The notes: a model not told the origin generated them from the letters alone. A stretch of 64,000 nucleotides of DNA from Castanea sativa (GCF_040712315.1 NC_134017.1:48915636-48979635); one strand, 5' to 3'; counted from the first letter of the stretch, positions 46,986 to 58,019 are shown. Made by a program: numbers and translations.

Positions 46986-48259
46986 CACTGATTGTACAGG
47001 TCACTGAAGCCGAGAAGTGCTGGATGGATCCGATCATCGACTTCCTTTCAGAGGATCGAGCCCCGAAAGATGAGAAGGAGGCAGCCAGAGTACGGCGAAC
47101 TTCCACTCGGTACTGGTTATCTGTCGATCGGAAGCTATATCGCAGATCATTCGAAGGGCCATACCTGCAGTGCCTTCGCCTCAGCCAGGCTAAAGAGCTG
47201 TTAGCCGAACTGCATGAGGGAGTCTGTGGTAGCCACGTGGGGGGATGCTCGCTGGCGTACTGAGCAATGACCCAGGGTTTCTGGTGGCCGCGGATGAGGA
47301 AGGAAACCACCGAGTATGCTCAGAGATGTGAACAGTGTCAGGTTCACACGCCGATGATCTTCCAGCCGGCCGGGAACTTGAACCCAGTTTGCAGCCCGTG
47401 GCCATTTGTCCGCTGGAGGCTGGATATAGTTAGGCCTTTTCCCCGAGCAACGGGCAACCGAAGGTTCGTGTTGGTGGCAATAGACTACTTCACAAAGTGG
47501 GCAGAGGCTGAGGTGCTGGCCAACATCCGAGACGTTGATGTTTAGAGATTTGTATGGAGGAACATTATAACAAGGTTCGGCGTGCTGGAGTCTTTAATAT
47601 CGGACAACGGCCTGCAGTTCGACAGCAGAGCTTTCCGGGAGTTCTGCGAGGGCTTTGGTATCCCGAACCGATACTCCACTCCGGCTTACCCGTAGAGTAA
47701 TGGCCAGGCAGAAGCGATAAACAAGGCTATCGTGAGTGGCCTGAAGAAAAGATTGGAGGGTACCAAGGGTAGATGGGCCGAGGAGTTGCCAAGCGTCCTA
47801 TGGGCATACAGAACCACTCCGAGGAGATCCACTGGAGAAACGCCGTTCTCTCTAACTTACGGGGCGGAGGCAGTCATCCCTGCTGAAGTAAACCCGTGTA
47901 GCTCCTGAGTTGCGGGATTCAATTCTAACGAGAATGAGGAGTTGATGGCTAGGGAGCTGAACTTGCTGGAGGAGCACCGAGATATGGCCACCATCAGGCT
48001 GGTAGAGTATCAACAGAAGCTTGCCCGAAGGTACAATAGAGCTGTCAGAAGGAAGTAGTTTACCACGGGAGATCTGGTACTCCAAAATGTAATGGGGAAT
48101 ACGCGAGACACGAGCGCGGGAAAGCTAGCTCCGACCTGGGAGGGGCCCTACCATGTGACTGCTATTATCGGCGCAAGGGCATACTATCTAGAGGATTTGG
48201 AGGAAAAACCGCTTCCCCGGCCATGGAATGTTCGCAATTTGAAAAAATATTATCAGTAA
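46986..48259 (+). pseudogene. RE3 integrase, stops only
   Basis: Zinc-binding part: ELHEGVCGSHVGGCSLAY, TGA at 47261, FWWPRMRKETTEYAQRCEQC. Core: WRLDIVRPFPRATGNRRF, IDYFTKWAEAEVLANIRDVD, TAG at 47543, LISDNGLQFDS, TAG at 47693 and [12 protein letters not shown] with the catalytic Glu kept. C-terminus: GPYHVTAIIGARAYYLEDLE and NVRNLKKYYQ. All in one frame; the breaks are nonsense codons. Confidence 0.9.
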
Positions 48260-48420
48260 CCGGACACCCTCCAAAGTTATAAACCTGATGTAACCGGGCA
48301 TCACTGCATGTTTAATATGAAGACCTTGATTTAGCGCCCCCCTTTTTCTTATTTCAAGTTATTATCACCAGGCAAGAATTATAAAGAGAATCGCAAGGTT
48401 AAAGGCAACTCATTCACGGT

Positions 48421-49045
48421 AAGGACAGAAGCCTGTCCTTAGTTCGAGCCCTATCACCGAGCAGGTGAAAACCTTACGCTATCTTTATCTAAGGACAAAA
48501 ACCTACCCTCGATTCGAGCCCTATCACTGAGCAGGTGAAAGCCTTATGCTATCTTTATCTAAGGACAGAAACCTGCCCTCGGTTTGAGCCCTATCACCAA
48601 GCAGGTGAAAACCTTACGCTATTTTTATCTAAGGACTGAAACCTGCCCTTGGTTCGAGCCCTATCACCGAGCAGGTGAAAACCTTACGCTATTTTTATCT
48701 AAGGACTGAAACCTACCCTCGGTTCGAGCCCTATCACCGAGCAGGTAAAAACCTTACGCTATTCCTATCTAAGGACATAAACCTGCCCTCGGTGCGAGCC
48801 CTATCACCGAGCAGGTGAAAACCTTATGCTATTTCTATCTAAGGACATAAACCTGCCCTCGGGTCGAGCCCTATCACCGAGCAGGTGAAAACCTTACGCT
48901 ATTTCTATCTAAGGACAGAAACTTGCCCTCGATTTGAGCCCTATCACCGAGTAGGTGAAAACCTTACTCTATTTCTATTTAATGGCAGAAACCTGCCCTC
49001 GGTTTGAGCACTATCACCGAGCAGGTGAAAACCTTACGCTAGTCT
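48421..49045 (+). repeat. RE3 70-bp tandem repeat, 9 copies
   Basis: AAGGACA repeats at 48421, 48491, 48561, 48631, 48701, 48771, 48841, 48911 and, mutated, at 48981, always exactly 70 bp apart. The unit includes GAGCCCTATCACCGAGCAGG and TGAAAACCTTACGCTAT. Unrelated in sequence to the RE1/RE2 repeats but in the same position after integrase. Not a multiple of three and not open. Confidence 0.97.
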
Positions 49046-49362
49046 CACGTAGGTGTAGGGACCCGTTCACTAAAGCGAGAAAGTAAGCTATGATGGCATT
49101 TACCAACAACATTAACATTAAGAAAGTAATCGCATACAGAATCAGCGGTTATCAAGCAAGCAATAAAGAAGCACAAGCGGCACACAAACGACATAAATCG
49201 AAACAACGACGTCTAAAAAACATAAATTATAACTGTCTGGCAGACAGGGAAATTGTTCTATCGCCACAGCCCGGCGATTTAAGCTCTTCGAACGTCAAAG
49301 AAAAAATAATAACAGCAATAAAACAAAAAGAAAAAGCAGAGAGACAAAGAAGGACTGGATTA

Positions 49363-51655
49363 TCAAACGGCAGGGTCGGCTGGTAAGGGCGGAGGCACAG
49401 GCTGCTTGGTTTCGCTCACAGTTGTCAGTGAAACCTGGTCTGGTGCAGTTTCGGCCCCCATACGGATATTGCTTGTGACCTTCGGGTCGGCTGCCTCCAT
49501 ATGAGTATTAATGTCCCGCACGAGGTCTATCATGGTCGGAATCTCCTCCTCACCTGATGCCTCGGTCCGTCTCTGAACGGCAGGTGGAGGAGGGGCCGGG
49601 TAGGGGATCTGATCGGGGTTCCATAGCGGAGAGTCCGCGGCCACCCCTATCGCCTAAAGGGCAGCTAGCCATCCCTCCCTGAAGCCATGGTGCCGAGCTT
49701 GGTGAATGATCAGCTCCGCGGAGTTTTTAGCATCCAAGAAGCTAACATTGTACCATTTTTCGTCACAGGCTTCGAGGGACTCCCTCAGGCTGGCAATCTC
49801 ATTAGCTTGGGCTAGGCTCAAGCTGTCCACCGTTGCTAACTTAAGCTCAGTCTCCCTGAGCTTCATTTCCAGGAAGGTTAGCTTCCCCTTGGCAGCCTGC
49901 TGGGCTTTCTCGGCATCTACCGCTTTTCTCTCCGATACCGCGGCAGCCTCCTCCTTTTCCCTGGCCGTGGCCTCAGCAACAGCCTTTAGCGCCTTCTCCT
50001 CCTCCAGGGCCTCGGCCGCGTCCTTCAACCGCCCGGTCACAACGCTGGTCATTTGCGCGGCCTGGAGACTGGAAAGTAGCCAAATGATTAAATTGGAAAA
50101 GAAAAGAGAGGACCACTCAGTGCAATGCACACAGTCAAGGGGAGTAGAGTGTTACCGCGATGAAGTGCCATTGTAGTCACGTGGCGAGTGTCTCGTCATC
50201 GCCCTGCGCATAGTAATGCACATCCTCAGGCAGTATGAGGCCCTGCGCCAAACTTTGGGCCACTCGCCCCCTTGCACCCGTGTCCCATAGCCGGACGCTG
50301 GCGGTTTTTGGAAAACACTCGTCACCTAACTGGAAGGTGTGCTGCCAACCGACTACTTGTCGGGAAGAGGATGCCACGTTCGTTCCGACCTGAACCGCAG
50401 AGGGTGTCACTACTGGCCCCTCAGGAAGCCTGGAACCTCTCGCTACATGGGGAGGGGTCTTCGGCAAAGCGTCACCCGGTATAAGAGGGTTATTCTCGGC
50501 AACCCTTTTTCTCTTCCTACCCTCGCCCCCAAGAGGAGTTTGACTCGTTCCTTTCGGGGACTGGGTTTGAGCCGCAAGACCGGCGTCGGGGATGAATCGG
50601 GAAAGGGTCATCTCCCTATGCTTCACCATTCTCTCTGCTTGGGCGGCAGCGGGTTCCTTGGCTACGGGGGCACCGTCCTCTGGCTATCCGATCGCTTCGT
50701 GCCTTCGTTGACTCTGTGACACTCGCTCGACAAAGCCATCCCTCACCGGCGCGATGTCTTCGGCAGTGGTATAGCGCGGGCCACTTCCTCGAGCCTCGCT
50801 TGTGGTAAGCTCGGGGGGAAGGAAGGTCTTGTACCGCACGTCAATATACGACAGGAGTGGGCTGTCTACCAAGAGCACCTGGCCAAAGTTTTGACAAGTG
50901 GTGTACACAGGGTTGACGTCAAGGATCAAATGAGATGCCCTAAGCTGCCCGTCGTCGTGCATGAAGATCTCCGACCTAAGAACGAAGTTGAGGTCTCGTG
51001 CGTGTATAACTCAACTGTCCGGGAAGAACCTTCTGGATTCTGCAATAAGTCCGGGAACAAACCGATCAGCTAAAAACAAAAATAATAATATAGTATATAT
51101 ATATAAAGGATGCAAGAGCAAGTCAAAGGGAGATTGTCAGTACCGACCAACTTCACGTGGTGAGAGCGGGCAAAGAAGCTCACTGGCATGCCAGTTACCA
51201 CGCACCCGAACGAACTCTCCGGCCGAGTTCCTATTAGAGTCGGGCAGGCAAGATATGAGACGGACTCGAGTATCTCTAGTTTTCAAGTAATAACCACGGG
51301 CGAAGTTGCCGCACAGCTTATACATGAAATTTATGTTGTGTTGGTTCAACTGCAGCCCGAACATGTGGTTTAACCGGACGACACAGCTAACAACCCTATA
51401 AAAGTTAGAGGGAAACTGGTCGGGGCACTGGCCATAAAACCCTAGGGTACCTATGACGAGAGGGTCTACAAGGAACCTAACTCCACCCTCGAGTATCGAC
51501 ATCGGTGGGAAGAACGCTGCGTTCGAATCAGCAGCCCTCTGAAGTTCGAGGTCGCCCACGTTGCAATACGCAACGTTGACATCCCCTGGGATGCCAAAGG
51601 TCTTTCTAAAACTAGCCAAGGCAGCCCTAGGGGTAAGTAGGTGAGAAAATCCCAT
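49363..51655 (-). pseudogene. RE3 antisense gene: three exons, 706 codons, four nonsense mutations
   Basis: Function unknown. Exon 1 51148-51655: MGFSHLLTPRAALASFRKTF, FFPPMSILEGGVRFLVDPLV, YYLKTRDTRVRLISCLPDS, GEFVRVRGNWHASEL. Intron A 51070-51147 (GTCGGT...TTTTAG, 78 nt, phase 1). Exon 2 50156-51069: ADRFVPGLIAESRRFF, FMHDDGQLRASHLIL, a basic GRKRKRVAEN patch, LILPEDVHYYAQGDDETLAT. Intron B 50062-50155 (GTAACA...CTCCAG, 94 nt, phase 0). Exon 3 49363-50061: AAQMTSVVTGRLKDAAEALE, long Ala/Glu/Lys coiled coil, HHGFREGWLAAL and a Pro-rich tail. Stops: TGA 51011, TAG 50684, TGA 50177, TAG 49654; no frame change. Exon 1 resembles the plant 'putative gypsy type transposon' family by memory only. 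Confidence 0.82.
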
Positions 51656-51704
51656 TACTATAGTATGAAATGGAAGAATCGAAAAGGAAAGAGAGGTAGA
51701 AGGA

Positions 51705-51835
51705 ACTTACTTGGGGCTCTAGACAGTGGAGAACTGAGGAGGTTTTTGTGCAGAAGAAGAATGCTCGGCAAAGGAGGGGTTGAGAGCAAGAAAAACACGA
51801 AAAGTGGAGAGGGAGTCCAGAATGGGCTACTTATA
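51705..51835 (-). promoter_or_regulatory. Putative antisense promoter and leader donor in RE3
   Basis: On the minus strand TATAAGTA (51828-51835, context CCCTATAAGTAGCC) is followed by an ATG-free leader and a GTAAGT donor at 51705-51710. TATAG at 51658-51662 lies just before the ATG at 51655, but that would give only a 53-nt intron, short for a plant, so the acceptor is open. Confidence 0.5.
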
Positions 51836-52115
51836 GGGCCTTGAAGCGTTTAATGAGGCAAGGGGCGGGAAAAACAACCTTCTCAAATCCTTTTCTTGGA
51901 TAACCCCCCACACACGTGGGCACGATTCACGAACCGTCGGGCCATTCGCCAACTACCCAATATTAATTGCTAACGTGACAACCTGATACAGCGCCATTCT
52001 CGAGAAATCCGCCGAGACGATCGCCCTGGACACGTGCCGAGAGTATATGTCCGCGGGAAGCCATCACTACAACTTGCCCGGGATCCTTGATTCATCGCCT
52101 GAAGCAGAACATGAA

Positions 52116-52130
52116 TCAAGGGGGGGCTAT
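52116..52130 (+). promoter_or_regulatory. RE3 polypurine tract
   Basis: CAAGGGGGGGCTAT directly before the 3' LTR. Confidence 0.7.
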
Positions 52131-52807
52131 TGTACGGGCCCTACCTCCCTGTCAAGCCCAATCGCCCTAAGGCCCATGAGGACCAACTCTTATAGGAGCT
52201 CCCGCACTGATCACACATTGTAAAGCACGTGCCGTCAGAGAGTTGTGAGCTCAGAGTGCTCAAAGCAACCTGTGACGTGCTCCTGCCGAGCACATAACTT
52301 ACATGCGGGGCTAGTCCCAACGCCACTATCATTATCTCTTTCTAACCACCAAACATTAACTTAGATGAAACGACATTGGACCTCCCTTTTATTGCCTAGG
52401 GAACGCACCCGCCGAGAATCAAACCCAGCGTTCGAGCCAGTTCCAATGCCACTCTTATTTCCTCCCACTCCCAACTAAACCCCCACTTATGGGTAATAGT
52501 ATTGAACCCCTTCTTCCACCCACTAGGGGAACAATCATGACCATTCCACTAAGTTTGGCTATAAATAGGCAGGGAAGACTCAGTTAATGTGGTTGGCAAT
52601 TTGAGAGAGAAAGGATGAGAAAGAGAGAGCGATATTAATTCGCCCCAAGGAAGAGAGGGAAGAGATAGAGAGGAAAGGGAGGAAGCCCAGCATACAGGCC
52701 TGCCGAGCATAACACCACCCGTGGTAGGAAATCCAAAAGCCCATTATACAAATAGATTGTGAGCCCAAATTCCTTCGAAGCCCAACAGCCTTATTTTGGG
52801 ACGCACA
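52131..52807 (+). repeat. RE3 3' LTR (retains TATA box)
   Basis: TGTACGGGCC...GGGACGCACA. TATAAATA at 52560-52567 in GGCTATAAATAGGC is present here only. Confidence 0.94.
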
Positions 52808-53049
52808 ACTACTTTATCAATTATACCATACCATTTTACAATACACCCAACATCCCAATTTTTATTTTACAATATAACACATTAAAATTATATATCTACA
52901 CAATAAAATAATATATTTCAAAATATAAATAAAAGCCAGAAATGAGACACGCAGAGAGAGAGACAGAGATTGAGACGTGAAACAAAGAGTGGGAGGAGAG
53001 AGGAATGAATAAAAAAATATTATTTCCTTTTACGATTGTGCTATAGTAC

Positions 53050-55111
53050 TGTGGTGGGCCTTTTTGTGATTTTGGGCTGGACTGCCTCCTGCTATACCAA
53101 GGCCTAAGTGTTCTGGATAGGAGAGTTGAGACCGGTCCAATTGCAACCCACCTTGAACCGGCTTGTGCACAACCTATGCCCCTCTTTGCTGAAACTTGGG
53201 TCACATGTCACTAGCAGGCGAAACTGTTACAGAGGGGTTATGGCAAACAAGTATAGTATGACAATAATAAAGGCAATATGTTTCTTGTTAGATGATATAA
53301 ATAAGGAATCCTCAAAAAAAGATATAGTAATAAGAAATACATTGTAGGTGAAATCACAAAGACAAGAAAGGAAATGATTATGATAAACAATAATATCAAA
53401 AGGTTAGTCTGCCGTGTTTAGTGGTATTACGGGATTAAGACCAAGAAGGTAACCACTTCCTCAATATTAGTAACCTCACAGGACGATCTTGCCATTAGAA
53501 ATTACCCACTTTGAGGGAACGGGCCTGAATGGCTTATACCCAAGTAAATCATTCATCTTCAACAAAGGATAGACTTTTAGAATGAGAGAAAGGACTAGCC
53601 TATTGGTGCATGTATGCCACTCTACACTCCATATTTCTCTTCTTGATTCTCTTTTTCTTTTCTTTTTCTCCTTTTTGTCACTTTGATTCTTTTCGGCTCT
53701 TTTCTTTCTTTCTTAGTGCTTACTCGTGTAATGTTATGGTGATGGTGATGCTGTGATTCTCTCATAGTGGTTGCAACTGTTTCGATGATGAATTTGTGCA
53801 TGGCGAAAGCCTTTTATATATTGCTTGCCATGACTGTTTTTTATTATTTTTCCCTTTAATAATTTTTGTCTGGGTGTGGGTGTACTTCTAGACTACTTAT
53901 TGGTTTGTTAGCTACCTGGCTACCACCACTTACCTACGCTGGCCGTGTCATACCCTATTACTTGACAAAGAGTTCTTCTTTGTTTGCTTGCACACCGTGG
54001 CATTCTTATTCACCACAGTATGGGTATTCTCTCTCTCACTATCCCTCATGACATGCACCTAATGGTTCCAACTCATCCTCCCTCTTTTGGGTAGTATGTC
54101 ATCCTAGCAAGACATTTCCTCCAAAAGAGTTTGAGCGGGAACTTCAAAATAGGCCTTCCCTTCTCCCCACTGTCAGATCATACCCTCTCTTACCTCTGAC
54201 CCATAACCCACCACTCCTGTATTGGCTGTGTACAGGTTGGTGGTGCCTGGGCCTTGTGCGTTCTCCACATTCCGTGTATGTCCAAGACTTGTCTGCTGCT
54301 CATGCATTTGCTGTGGACTGGAGGCTTGCTTGTGCATTCTGCCACCCATTCTTGACCTCTTGTGGCATGAACTGTTTTTTGACCCTCCATCCTTCATGGC
54401 TTGCTTCCCCCAAGGGTTGGGCATTGCTTGATAATAGGCTTTTCTCTCTTTCAGCCTTCCATTTGTTGTTTCCGTTGGTGTGCCAGTGTTACTGCCATGT
54501 CATTCTATTATTCCTGCTGCGATGCTATTTGATCCCTGCCTGCTGAGCCTTTTTCGGGCCTACTGCACATTCTTCCCTCAATTAGTTACAATGCCCCAAT
54601 ATTGTCATTGGGTTTGTAGTTATGTTGCTTTGGGCTTCCTTGACCCATTACATTGCTTGTGGAATCCTTTGGCCCATTTCTTCCTTATTGGGCATTCTCG
54701 GCCCATTTTCCTTCCTTAGGCGTCCTCAACACATTTCCAACTCTACATTCCTATGAACTTTTACTAACTCTTTTTGGGGCTTTCCTGACTCAATTACTAT
54801 ATTCTTCATCCTTAGGGTTCATGAGCTTTCCATAAACCCCTTACTTTCTTGCTTCATTACTTCGGGCCTGCTGTGGCCAATTCTCACTTTTCTACATCAC
54901 ATAATGTCCATGAGTTTACTGCTTCTTCCTTTGGGCTCCTGTTGGCCCATTTGCTTTTCCAAGGCCCATTTGTTTACTTTATGGGCCTAAGACTCATCAT
55001 TCCTGCCATTCGGACTTGATGAGTTTCTTTCTCTCAATCCATTAACTCTCTTCCTACCAGTATAGTTGAGCTTCTTCTTGCTGCTGAGTTTTCCCAAAAT
55101 GAGCATCAACA
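53050..55111 (+). mobile_element. Solo LTR (or compact LTR element) inside MITE 1
   Basis: Starts TGTGGTGGGCC and ends GAGCATCAACA. The flanks AGTAC (53045-53049) and AGTAA (55112-55116) match at four of five bases. MITE 2 shows that the two flanks belong together. A TATAAATAA lies at 53295. The sequence is rich in GGCCCA and CTTCTT. I see no coding domains; the scattered frames at 53866-54835 have no family features. No internal LTR pair noticed. Confidence 0.65.
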
Positions 55112-55266
55112 AGTAACATCACAAATTTGTGATGATATTGTAGCACAATTCTAAATTTTTTTAGGATACCAGACCAATACAAGGCCAAATGTTAGGTCAT
55201 TTTAGTACTTTAATGCTAAAATTTGCTTACATATGTCATTTGCAGGGCCAATTGTGAATGCTCTTA

Positions 55267-55672
55267 GAGCATTCTCATTGGCAATTGTAAATGGTATATA
55301 TAGGAAAAATTTAGCATAAAGGCACAAAAACAACCCAACAGGTGAAATTGTAAAATCTTACAATTGTAAATTTTTTTGCAATTGTGCTATAGTGACATCC
55401 TAAATGTAGGAAGACACTGTAGCACTTTAGTAAAAATAATAATATATTTTAATTGATAAAGTGGAAGAGAGATGGGGAGAAGAAAGAAACAGAGTTGCAT
55501 TGGAATATATTTTATTATTTTAGTGGGTAATATATATATTATTTTAATGAGTAGAATAGAAAAATAAAAGTTGGGATGTTGAGTGTATTGTAAAATAGTA
55601 TGTTATAATTGATAAAATAACTTTTTAAGATGGTAAAATAGGATAGGATGACATTTTTCATTGTAAATGCTC
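55267..55672. mobile_element. Tourist-like MITE 2
   Basis: GAGCATTCTCATTGG...AATGCTC with TTA on each side (55264-55266 shared with MITE 1, and 55673-55675). Intact, 406 bp, orientation opposite to MITE 1. The 3-bp TTA duplication fits PIF/Harbinger-type MITEs. Confidence 0.85.
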
Positions 55673-55675
55673 TTA

Positions 55676-56520
55676 GATATGGTAATAGGTACAGCCTATC
55701 CAGGTTTTTTTGTTTTTGTTTTTTTTGGTCATAGACTTTTCTATATCATTCCGGACTGCTATGTGAGCCACATCAATATGACGGTAGCATGACAAAATTT
55801 ACATGAAAATTAACTTCAATATTAAAGTTGCAAAAAAAAAAAAACCTTTAGTACTCCAAAACCTACCATGCATTTTTTCCTCCAAGCCGGCAAGAAAGGA
55901 CAAAATTTGGTTTGATCATCGGGTTCATTAGGGTATTAGTATTAAGTAAACATATGAAAAAAAGTGCCCCCTAAATTAAGTTGATGAAGCTTTGTGGTGA
56001 AGGAAAAAGCCTGGTTAAATAAGAATATAGTTTTAGACTTTCCTCACTAACAAAGGTAATTTGATTTGGTATGACCCTACCGTTAGATTGGAAGGTGATA
56101 GGTGTTGTGATGGCTATATTCACTGAACCGACTATAATTATTAGTACTTAATTAATCATCTTTAAAACAGACATTTTTACTAGAAAAAAAAAAAAAAACA
56201 AATAAACGCGTTAGCCGAGCTCTCTGCAGAGAGATATAACTCACATAAAAACAATGGTCCACAACTCTTTACCAATAGACTGTTAAATTATCGATTCTCT
56301 TAAAAGTTTGAGTTTTTAGAATATAATAAATTTAACCATTTAACTATAATTCTAACACGCCCTTACGCATGTGAGCCTAAGTAGGCTAGATAGCCAATTT
56401 CAACTCATAAAGAAGAAAAGAATAACAAAGACTATTGAAGATGAAGACGGTTAATAAAGAGGTTAAACGATATCTTTTATTTAATTGTTTCCTCTTACAT
56501 ATGATACACTGTGGATTGTG
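55676..56520. other. Intergenic, no feature recognised
   Basis: AT-rich with A-runs near 55832 and 56184. No gene-like frame. Confidence 0.5.
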
Positions 56521-56529
56521 TAGCCAACT

Positions 56530-57214
56530 CACCAACCTGTCAAAACTAATCCAACTCAACCCAACCCGTCAGGTTGGGTCGGTTTTTAGGGATGGGTAGG
56601 TTGGGTTGAGTTATGAATTTTTTTTTTTAATAGTGGGTTAAGTTGGGTTTGGGTCATAATAATCACAATCTGTCTAACCCGACCTGACCCGACTCACTTA
56701 TATATTTAAATTTTAAAATTTAAATTATATATATTTAAAACTATATTATATAATTAATAATTTTTTTATTTAATTTTTCCCCTATTCAGCTATTCCTATA
56801 TAAAACCCAATTACCTTGCAAACCCTCATAATCGTATTTCTCTCTCTGCCACCTCTCACTCCCACTCTCTCACTCCACTTTTATTTATTTATAATTGAAT
56901 TGGGATACTAGTTCATGTATATTTTGTTTATTAATTGGATATATTTTGTTTATAACTGAGCTTGAATACTAATTTATGTATATTTTGTTTATCAACTTAG
57001 ATGGCAAGTGAGATATTTTTTTTGCTCAATTTAATAATAATAAAAAATTATCCAACCCATGGGTTCAACCCAACCCAACCCAACCCAATCCATGTGGGTT
57101 AGGTTGAACCCCTGTGATGGATTGGGTAGAGTTGGATTTTTTTTAAAACCTAGCATAGTGAATTGGGTCGAAAAATCCCCTCAAATCAATCCAACTAACT
57201 CGTGCACACCCCTA
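56530..57214. mobile_element. Probable hAT-like non-autonomous element
   Basis: Stretches of CCAACCC/GGGTTGGG in both orientations (56550-56690 and 57055-57130) surround an AT-rich middle. The right edge CGTGCACACCCCTA is the inverse of a TAGGGGTGTGCACG end often seen on plant hAT-type elements. The left end and TSD are not clear, so the extent is approximate. Confidence 0.45.
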
Positions 57215-57986
57215 GATACACCTCCCATATTCTCTTAAACTTTTGGTCTAAATCCCCCATTTTTACATTTGTATAAAGTTCATTCTTGGCTTTGAAGTTG
57301 GTAGAGTTATTTATGTAACTATATTAACCACTTTTTAATTTCTTTGGCAATAATAACGATCACAATAGAGAAAAGAACAATTTATTAATTCTAGACTTTA
57401 AGCATGAAATGGTCAATGAAACACGCTGACGTAGATTATAATATATTTTACTGAATATCCTCAGATATCCTCAGCAGCTAAACACTTCATTATATATATA
57501 TATTTCCTTTTACAAGTAACAAGTCCATAATATCACCCTATAAAAAGTTTGGATTAAACTATCATGCACATTATTAAATGATATTGTTAACAAATCATAA
57601 AAAATCGTCATCTTTTAGGTAGTTGAAGAATTGTGGCTTGACTTCTCAGCTACCTAACAATCAGGGCCGCTCTACATAGAAGCTAGAATGTTCCTGCCAA
57701 AAAAAAAAAAAAATTATACTTGCAGAAAAATTATATATATAATTATTCTTATTTTTTCTACCTTAAAAGAATTTTGAAAACACTAACTTAAAAATCACAA
57801 AAATTTGACCACATGTCTTAAAATTGTTATATCCTAACATTAATCACAAAAATAATCTTAACCCGTTGAACAAAAAATTAAAAGCCCAAATGGTAACAAA
57901 AATTGGCTGTGAGTTCTCCTCAACAGCACCAACACCTTTGATCTCCTCGACAACTCGGTTTGCAGTTGTAACATGTACTTTTTGTT

Positions 57987-57987
<1 letters not shown>
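57215..57987. other. Intergenic, no feature recognised
   Basis: AT-rich. Nothing assigned. Confidence 0.5.

Positions 57988-58019
<32 letters not shown>
57988..58019. repeat. (CT)n microsatellite
   Basis: About 15 CT units. Confidence 0.9.

Larger units (their letters stand above)
42266..52807 (+). mobile_element. RE3: full-length Tat-lineage Ty3/gypsy retrotransposon inside a MITE
   Basis: LTRs 42266-42900 and 52131-52807 start TGTACGGGCCCTACC and end GGGACGCACA. The flanking duplication is GCTAC (42261-42265) versus ACTAC (52808-52812), one G-to-A change. MITE 2 supplies the empty-site layout. Pol is one frame from 44669 to about 48259 broken only by stop codons. By eye LTR divergence is between those of RE1 and RE2. 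Confidence 0.95.
42210..55263. mobile_element. Tourist-like MITE 1, split by RE3 and by a solo LTR
   Basis: The ends are GAGCATT...AATGCTC with TTA on both sides (42207-42209 and 55264-55266). Its three pieces are 42210-42265, 52813-53049 and 55117-55263, together about 440 bp. Aligned in reverse to MITE 2 (55267-55672) they read continuously across both insertion points, for example CCATTTTACAATACACCCAA against the inverse of TTGAGTGTATTGTAAAATAG. Confidence 0.85.

Noticed and set aside
48421..49045. Regular 70-bp repeats as a CRISPR array
   Set aside because: Head-to-tail tandem units without spacers, inside a plant retrotransposon.
54173..54835. Overlapping frames of 60-96 codons on both strands
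   Set aside because: They lie within the solo LTR, show no domain and reflect its low-AT, pyrimidine-rich composition.
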